Assembly: GCA_003133285.1 (NCBI GenBank)
Contig: PKWR01000191.1
Coordinates: 1,394-11,255 of the forward strand
Reading direction: 5' to 3'
DNA: 9,862 nucleotides
DNA from: Coriobacteriia bacterium
GTDB taxonomy: Bacteria; Actinomycetota; Coriobacteriia; Anaerosomatales; PALSA-660
Of the stretch, positions 5,729 through 9,862 are shown piece by piece; within the stretch, counting starts at the first letter, position 1; each line of letters begins with the position of its first letter. Made by a program: the position numbers and the translations under genes. The notes beneath the pieces were generated by a model. That model saw only the letters and a list, made by a program, of their open reading frames with translations. It was not told the origin of the DNA and searched no databases.

Positions 5729-6523
5729 TCACCAGAGCCGGTACCAGCCGTCACGTTCCTCGATGCTGGCCGGGATGCCGAACAATGCCGACATCGCAGC
5801 GCCCGTGAGCAGGTCGCGCTTGTCCCCGTCGCGCAGGACGCGCCCGTCCTTGACCATCACGATGCGCGTCACTTCGGGCACGATGTCGGAGACGTGATGC
5901 GTGACGAGAACGACCGCGTGCCCCGCGCGCGCGATATCGCTGACCGCGTGCAGGACGTGCCACTGCGCCTGGGGGTCCAAGCCGTCGGTCGGTTCGTCGA
6001 GGACGAGGACCTCGGGGTCGTGCACCAGGGCGCGAGCGATCAGCGCGCGCCTCGCCTCGCCCGTGGACAGGGTGTCCATCATCCGGGCCGAGAGGTTCTC
6101 GATGCCCAGCAGCGCGAGCAGTTCATCGGTCTTGCCCAGCATCGCGGCGGTGACGTGCTGGTGGCGGTAGAGCCCCACGGATCCGAAGAAGCCGCTGGTC
6201 ACGGCGTCGCGCACGGTCACCCCGACCGCGTACGTCTCCTGCAGCTGGTTCGAGACGATCCCCATGTGACGGCGCGCATCGAGCAGGTCCCACCGCTCGC
6301 GGCCCAGCAGCATGACCGCCGCGGACCCGTCGTCATGTGCGAGGGGGCGGATGTCGCGGGTCAGCAGGCGGATCAGCGTGGACTTGCCGGCGCCGTTGGG
6401 GCCGAGTATCGCGACGTGCTCGCCTGCGGACAGCGTCAGGTCATCGACGGACAGGATCGCGCGCCCGTCGCGAACGACGACGCAGCCACGAAGCTGGAGC
6501 AGGGGGGTGTCCGGAGTAGCCAT
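5729..6523 (-). CDS. ABC transporter ATP-binding protein, ModF/YlmA type
   Basis: The 264-residue single ATPase domain has all motifs: Walker A GPNGAGKS (41-48), Q-loop region GIVSNQLQE (88-96), signature LSTGE (152-156, a variant of LSGGQ), Walker B VLVLDEPTDGLD (172-183) and H-loop VTHH (207-210). The stretch ETYAVGVTVRDAVTSGFFGS (96-115) followed by VGLY resembles the COG1119 group (ModF of E. coli, YlmA of Bacillus). That group's name links it to molybdate, but its true role is poorly known. No permease or binding-protein gene is adjacent, so it may work as a soluble ATPase or with distant partners. The ATG at 6523 begins right before the conserved N-terminus. There is no properly spaced ribosome site (GGAG ends 1 nt before the ATG), but TACCCT ends 6 nt before the ATG, which suggests a leaderless mRNA. 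The gene is divergent from the dioxygenase gene across 73 bp. Confidence 0.88.
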   Translation of the reverse strand: MATPDTPLLQLRGCVVVRDGRAILSVDDLTLSAGEHVAILGPNGAGKSTLIRLLTRDIRPLAHDDGSAAVMLLGRERWDLLDARRHMGIVSNQLQETYAVGVTVRDAVTSGFFGSVGLYRHQHVTAAMLGKTDELLALLGIENLSARMMDTLSTGEARRALIARALVHDPEVLVLDEPTDGLDPQAQWHVLHAVSDIARAGHAVVLVTHHVSDIVPEVTRIVMVKDGRVLRDGDKRDLLTGAAMSALFGIPASIEERDGWYRLW

Positions 6524-6528
6524 GCTCC

Positions 6529-6534
6529 AAGGGT
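6529..6534 (-). promoter_or_regulatory. -10 box implying a leaderless ABC ATPase transcript
   Basis: TACCCT (6534-6529, minus strand; a TAnnnT box) ends 6 nt before the ATG at 6523. Transcription would then begin at or next to the A of the start codon. Leaderless mRNAs are common in actinobacteria. No clear -35 box is seen. Confidence 0.45.
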
Positions 6535-6596
6535 AGCGCGACTGCTCCGGCGGCGCACGGCCGGGTCCGGGCACGGGCGTTGCTCTAGGCAGGGAC

Positions 6597-7391
6597 ATGA
6601 GCGACACGACATCCCCGCGCGCCGATGTGGCGCCGATGCCCGTCCTGTTCGTGGGACACGGGTCTCCCATGAACGCGATCGAGGAGAACGACTTCACACG
6701 GAGCCTCGCAGCACTCGGTCGCGACCTCCCGCGACCGGCGGCGATCCTGGTCATCTCGGCGCATTGGCTGACGCGCGGGACCCGCACGACCTGCACGCCG
6801 AACCCCCGCACCATCCACGACTTCATGGGCTTCCCGCCCGAGCTCTACGCCATGGAGTACCCTGCCGCGGGCGCCCCCGTCCTCGCGCGTGAGATCGCGG
6901 CACTGGCGGGAGGCGCCTGCGACGACACGTGGGGCTTCGACCACGCGTCCTGGGCGATCCTGCACCACATGTATCCCGACGCCGACGTCCCGCTGGTCGA
7001 GCTGTCGCTCGACGCGGCGGTCTCGCCGGCGGAGCACTTCGAGATCGGCGCCCGGCTTGCCTCGCTGCGAGACCGCGGGGTCCTGATCGTGGGGAGCGGC
7101 AACGCCGTCCATAACCTCCGCGCCGTCAGGTGGGACGATGGTGCGGAAGCCTACCCTTGGGCGGTGGAGTTCGACGAGTGGGTCCGCGACCGTCTCGAGG
7201 CGCGCGACGACGACGCGCTCATCGACTACGAGCAGCTCGGATACGTCGCGTCGCTCGCAGTCCCCACGAACGAGCACTACCTGCCGCTCCTGTACGCCGC
7301 CGCGCTGCGCCGCGACGACGACGCTCTGGCCTTCACCCATACCGGGATCGACCTCGGCAGCGTGTCGATGCGCTGCGTGCGCATAGGCTGA
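6597..7391 (+). CDS. ygiD: Extradiol ring-cleavage dioxygenase, YgiD/4,5-DOPA dioxygenase family
   Basis: The 264-residue protein matches the usual length of YgiD (about 260-270) in the LigB superfamily. The metal-binding histidines are in place: His21 (LFVGHGSPMNA), His56 (VISAHW), His172 (SGNAVHNL) and His227 (TNEHYLPLL). The stretches DFMGFPPELYAMEYPA (75-90) and WGFDHASWAILHHMYP (112-127) are also typical. Family members bind Fe(II) or Zn(II) and open catechol rings such as L-DOPA with O2. The physiological substrate in most bacteria is unknown, and an oxygen-dependent reaction would be odd in a strict anaerobe. ATG 6597 is taken as start, with AGGG only 2 nt upstream. Met14 (6636) is where many relatives begin and has no ribosome site. 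The gene is convergent with the PEBP-like gene, with 8 nt between stops. Confidence 0.9.
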   Translation: MSDTTSPRADVAPMPVLFVGHGSPMNAIEENDFTRSLAALGRDLPRPAAILVISAHWLTRGTRTTCTPNPRTIHDFMGFPPELYAMEYPAAGAPVLAREIAALAGGACDDTWGFDHASWAILHHMYPDADVPLVELSLDAAVSPAEHFEIGARLASLRDRGVLIVGSGNAVHNLRAVRWDDGAEAYPWAVEFDEWVRDRLEARDDDALIDYEQLGYVASLAVPTNEHYLPLLYAAALRRDDDALAFTHTGIDLGSVSMRCVRIG

Positions 7392-7392
7392 A

Positions 7393-7407
7393 GCCGCTCT
7401 CAGCGGC
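7393..7407. terminator. Small hairpin between convergent genes
   Basis: GCCGCT (7393-7398) pairs with AGCGGC (7402-7407) around a 3-nt loop, in the 8-nt gap between the two stop codons and the end of the PEBP-like gene. Its symmetry would allow it to act on both transcripts. It is short and has no T-tract, so the call is weak. Confidence 0.35.
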
Positions 7408-7873
7408 CGAAGCGACCTGTCAGAGATGCGCGGCCCAGGTCGTGTCCCCGCATCGCCGCCGTCACGTCCCCGAGTGTCGCTTGCGGGCCCACGCCGAGAC
7501 GGGGGACGTCGAGCGCGAAGACGGTGACCTCGTAGTCGTGGACGCCGCTGCCGACGGGCGGCTGCGGCCCGCCGTAGCCGATCCTGCCCGCCCGGTTCGC
7601 GAGCTCCATCGCTCCCGCCGGCATCGCCGCGGTCGCCGACGCGCCTTCCGGGACCTCGCGCTCGCCGCCGGGGACGTCGACGACGAGCCAGTGCAGCCAC
7701 TCGCGGGCGACGGGGTGGTGGTCGATCATCTCGATCACGAACGAGCGAGTCTCCCTCGGTGCGTCTCCCCACGCGAGCGGTACGGAAGCGCCCGTGCCAG
7801 CCTCCACCTGCACGGTCGCGAAACGAGCCGGCATGGTGCCTCCATCGCGGTACGCGCTGCTCTCGAGGTACAT
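7400..7873 (-). CDS. YbhB/YbcL family (PEBP, Raf-kinase-inhibitor-like) protein
   Basis: The 157-residue protein has the small bacterial PEBP fold, of typical length (150-185). Signature regions are FVIEMIDHHPVAREWLHWLVVDVPGG split as RSFVIEMIDHHP and REWLHWLVVDVPGG (about 43-69), and GYGGPQPPVGSGVHDYEVTV (98-117), the equivalent of the family's GYxGPCPPxGxxHxY. The usual DPDAP segment is reduced to DHHPVA, and the Cys of GPCPP is Gln, so the anion pocket may differ. There is no signal peptide, so it is cytoplasmic. AGGAGG 7 nt upstream fixes the ATG at 7873. The cellular role of bacterial PEBPs is not established; ligand binding or kinase modulation is inferred from eukaryotic relatives. The 144-bp gap upstream holds its promoter region, in which I see no clear boxes, and the ffs promoter on the other strand. 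Confidence 0.9.
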   Translation of the reverse strand: MYLESSAYRDGGTMPARFATVQVEAGTGASVPLAWGDAPRETRSFVIEMIDHHPVAREWLHWLVVDVPGGEREVPEGASATAAMPAGAMELANRAGRIGYGGPQPPVGSGVHDYEVTVFALDVPRLGVGPQATLGDVTAAMRGHDLGRASLTGRFGR

Positions 7874-8004
7874 CTTGAAGCCTCCTGTGTGTGATCGGAC
7901 ACGAGTCGTTGATACCCGAGGGACGTTGGGCGCACGCGCGGGCGGGCGTGCGGATGAGCGCGTGCGGGCGGTCGCAAGGCGGGCATCGCGGCTTTGGAGG
8001 GTGC

Positions 8005-8010
8005 TACACT
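8005..8010 (+). promoter_or_regulatory. -10 box of the SRP RNA gene
   Basis: TACACT ends 8 nt before the predicted 5' end of the SRP RNA at about 8019. A -35 box near 7982-7987 is not recognisable. Confidence 0.5.
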
Positions 8011-8018
8011 ACCCACTC

Positions 8019-8137
<119 letters not shown>

Positions 8138-8186
8138 TCGTCCTCCGACACCGTCGCGCAGCCGCTCCCGCGTCACAGCGCCCCTG

Positions 8187-8192
8187 TATACT
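8187..8192 (+). promoter_or_regulatory. -10 box of dnaX
   Basis: TATACT (5 of 6 to TATAAT), preceded directly by TG, stands in an A/T-richer patch between ffs and dnaX. Transcription would start near 8199. No -35 match is seen at 17 nt. It allows dnaX expression independent of ffs. Confidence 0.55.
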
Positions 8193-8199
8193 TCTCCGT

Positions 8200-8215
8200 G
8201 CGGGCGTTCGCCCGC
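8200..8215 (+). other. Hairpin at the 5' end of the dnaX leader
   Basis: GCGGGC (8200-8205) pairs with GCCCGC (8210-8215) around GTTC, right at the predicted transcript start. It may protect the mRNA end or modulate access to the ribosome site. The function is not known. Confidence 0.35.
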
Positions 8216-8242
8216 GCGAGCAGGAGGCCGGAAGAGACACCC

Positions 8243-9862
8243 ATGGCGTATCAGTCGCTCTACCGCAGCTATCGCCCGCAGTCCTTTGGGGACGTCGTGG
8301 GCCAAGACCACGTGACGCGCACGCTGCGGAACGCGGTCGCCGAAGGCTCGGTGGCCCACGCCTACCTGTTCTGCGGCCCGCGCGGCACCGGCAAGACGAC
8401 CACGGCCCGCATCCTGGCGAAGGCGCTCGACTGCGAGAAGGGTCCGACGCCGGACCCGGACAACACCTGCGAGCAGTGCCGCGAGATCACCGAGGGTCGC
8501 CACCCGGACGTCTACGAACTGGACGCGGCGTCGCGCACCGGAGTCGACGCGCTGCGCGACGAGGTCATCAGCAAGGTGAACTACGCGGCCACGCGCGGCG
8601 GCTACAAGGTCTACATCATCGACGAGGTCCACATGCTCTCGACCTCGGCCTTCAACGCGCTGCTCAAGACGCTCGAGGAGCCTCCGCCCAAGACGGTCTT
8701 CGTGCTGTGCACGACCCACCCGCACAAGGTCCCCGAGACGATCCACTCGCGGTGTCAGCGCTTCGATTTCCGGCGCATCAGCACGGAGGACATCGTCGAG
8801 CGGCTCGAGTACATCGCCCGCGAGGAAGCCATCGGGGTGGAGCCGGGCTCGCTCACGCTCATCGCGCGACACGCCGCCGGCGGCATGCGCGACGCGATCG
8901 GCACGCTCGACCAGCTCTCCGCGTTCACCGGCAAGTCCATCATGGTGGCGGACGTCGAGGGGCTGCTGGGCGAGGTCGACACCGCCCAGCTGTTCCGGGC
9001 GGTCGACCTGATCGCCGGGCGCGACGTCGCGGGGCTCTTCGCCTTCGTCTCCGACCTCGTCGAATCGGGACACGACGTCCCCGAGTTCGTGCGCGCTCTG
9101 ACCACCCACGTGCGGGACCTCTACGTGACGGCCGCCGCGGGCGACGCCGCAGGCCTTGTCGACCACACCGTCGCCGACTTCGAGCGCCTTCGCACGCAGG
9201 TCGTGCGCTTCGACCTCGACCGGCTCGCACGCCTGCTCGACGAGCTCGGACGCCTTTCGGGCGAGTTGCGTTGGGCGCCGGACGCCAGGCTCGCGCTGGA
9301 GGTGGCGCTCGCCCGTGTCGCGCGGCCGGCTTCCGACCTCACGATCGCGTCTCTCGCCGAGCGGGTCGCCGCCCTCGAGGCGGGCGCTCCCGCCGTGGCC
9401 GCACCGGCACCTGTGCCCGCGCCCGCGGCCCCCGTCCCCGTTGCGAAGACACCACCACCGGCGGCGAAGACCCCGGCTCCCGTGACGCCCGTGGCACCCG
9501 CGCCGGCACCGGCGCCGGCCCCGACCACCGCGCCGGAAGCCCCTGCCCCCCGTCGTGTGGCGCCCCCTGCGGGCTCGCTCGACGTGGGGGAGCTGCGCCG
9601 CCGCTGGAAGGACGTCATCAACCAGGTCAAGGTGGCCCGCCCCGCGGCGAGCAAGCTCTTCCTCGAGACGGAGGCCGACATCGACGGGGACACCGTCGTC
9701 GTCGAGTTCGATCCGAGCCGCAAGGTGCTCGTGCGGCGCGCGGAGGAGCAGGACATCGTCGCCGCGCTGCGCGACGCGATCCGCGACGTCCTGGGCTGGC
9801 ACGTGGGCATCCGCTATCAGCTGGGACGCGGCGCCGTGCGCCCGCAGGACGACGACGATCCG
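8243..9862 (+). CDS. dnaX: DNA polymerase III subunit gamma/tau, incomplete at right edge
   Basis: 540 codons are open to the window end. This is the clamp-loader ATPase that loads the sliding clamp and organises the replisome. The AAA+ module shows YRSYRPQSFGDVVGQ (7-21), Walker A GPRGTGKT (45-52), Walker B YIIDEVHM (about 123-130) and the arginine-finger SRC motif at 169-171. The zinc module has C64, C76 and C79, but position 73, a Cys in E. coli, is Asp. Domain III (about 240-375) is followed by an Ala/Pro/Val-rich linker (about 378-442), then a folded C-terminal domain beginning LDVGELRRRWKDVINQVK, the tau-like part. No A-rich slippery site like that of E. coli dnaX is seen, so a frameshifted gamma form is not supported. 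The ATG at 8243 has GGAAGAG about 6 nt upstream. AGGAGG at 8222 is too far away. The SRP RNA lies just upstream. Confidence 0.95.
   Translation, partial: MAYQSLYRSYRPQSFGDVVGQDHVTRTLRNAVAEGSVAHAYLFCGPRGTGKTTTARILAKALDCEKGPTPDPDNTCEQCREITEGRHPDVYELDAASRTGVDALRDEVISKVNYAATRGGYKVYIIDEVHMLSTSAFNALLKTLEEPPPKTVFVLCTTHPHKVPETIHSRCQRFDFRRISTEDIVERLEYIAREEAIGVEPGSLTLIARHAAGGMRDAIGTLDQLSAFTGKSIMVADVEGLLGEVDTAQLFRAVDLIAGRDVAGLFAFVSDLVESGHDVPEFVRALTTHVRDLYVTAAAGDAAGLVDHTVADFERLRTQVVRFDLDRLARLLDELGRLSGELRWAPDARLALEVALARVARPASDLTIASLAERVAALEAGAPAVAAPAPVPAPAAPVPVAKTPPPAAKTPAPVTPVAPAPAPAPAPTTAPEAPAPRRVAPPAGSLDVGELRRRWKDVINQVKVARPAASKLFLETEADIDGDTVVVEFDPSRKVLVRRAEEQDIVAALRDAIRDVLGWHVGIRYQLGRGAVRPQDDDDP

Noticed and set aside
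5008..5754. An N-terminal extension of the prepilin to 387 residues
   Set aside because: The extra sequence is an out-of-frame reading of the zinc-ribbon gene. The class III signal requires the start at 5007.
5708..6892. A 394-codon plus-strand open frame opposite the ABC ATPase
   Set aside because: The minus strand has every ABC motif. The plus-strand product has none and overlaps the dioxygenase gene in another frame.
6585..7772. A 395-codon minus-strand open frame across the dioxygenase and PEBP genes
   Set aside because: It overlaps two genes with clear motifs, in an Arg-rich frame with no recognisable domain.
9380..9570. Repetitive Ala/Pro coding region, considered as a repeat or recoding site in dnaX
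   Set aside because: It is the usual low-complexity linker between clamp-loader and C-terminal domains. There is no A-rich slippery run or matching stop as in E. coli dnaX.

Overview
This is a GC-rich window with genes packed on both strands. It looks like an anaerobic, high-GC Gram-positive bacterium. A Coriobacteriia-like actinobacterium (Anaerosomatales type) is my best guess. The reasons are the tungsten/molybdenum aldehyde oxidoreductase, the TipAS-type MerR regulator, the short Alu-less SRP RNA beside dnaX, the Gram-positive style of the prepilin and the codon use. The taxonomic placement is inference, not proof.

Layout. (1) Bases 1-465, minus strand: the N-terminal part of a PAS-domain signalling protein that runs off the left edge. 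(2) 666-1424, minus: a MerR-TipAS regulator with a textbook MerR promoter (19-bp spacer filled by a palindrome) and a strong hairpin after its stop. (3) 1536-4353, minus: a three-gene cluster of aldehyde ferredoxin oxidoreductase, a 79-residue MoaD/ThiS sulfur carrier ending in Gly-Gly, and a ThiF/MoeB-like E1 enzyme. A promoter and structured leader precede the first gene, and a perfect 12-bp stem lies between the first and second genes. (4) 4591-5591, minus: two coupled genes. One protein has a zinc ribbon, a membrane helix and a pilin-like outer domain. The other is a type IV prepilin-like protein with Asp in place of the usual Glu5. (5) 5729-6523, minus: a ModF/YlmA-type ABC ATPase, probably read from a leaderless mRNA, divergent from (6) 6597-7391, plus: a YgiD-type extradiol dioxygenase. 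(7) 7400-7873, minus: a YbhB/YbcL (PEBP) protein convergent with it. (8) 8019-8137, plus: the SRP RNA, followed by (9) dnaX from 8243, which runs off the right edge.

How the parts fit. The oxidoreductase needs a dithiolene pterin cofactor, and the sulfur carrier and its activating enzyme supply the sulfur for it, so cluster 3 reads as an enzyme with its own cofactor-sulfur module. No MoaE, MoeA, tungstate transporter or ferredoxin gene lies in the window. The prepilin pair has no pilus ATPase, platform protein or peptidase beside it and must use machinery encoded elsewhere. ffs-dnaX is core housekeeping sequence. Several very long open frames lie opposite the real genes (notably opposite the oxidoreductase and dnaX). 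I judge them to be GC-driven shadows.
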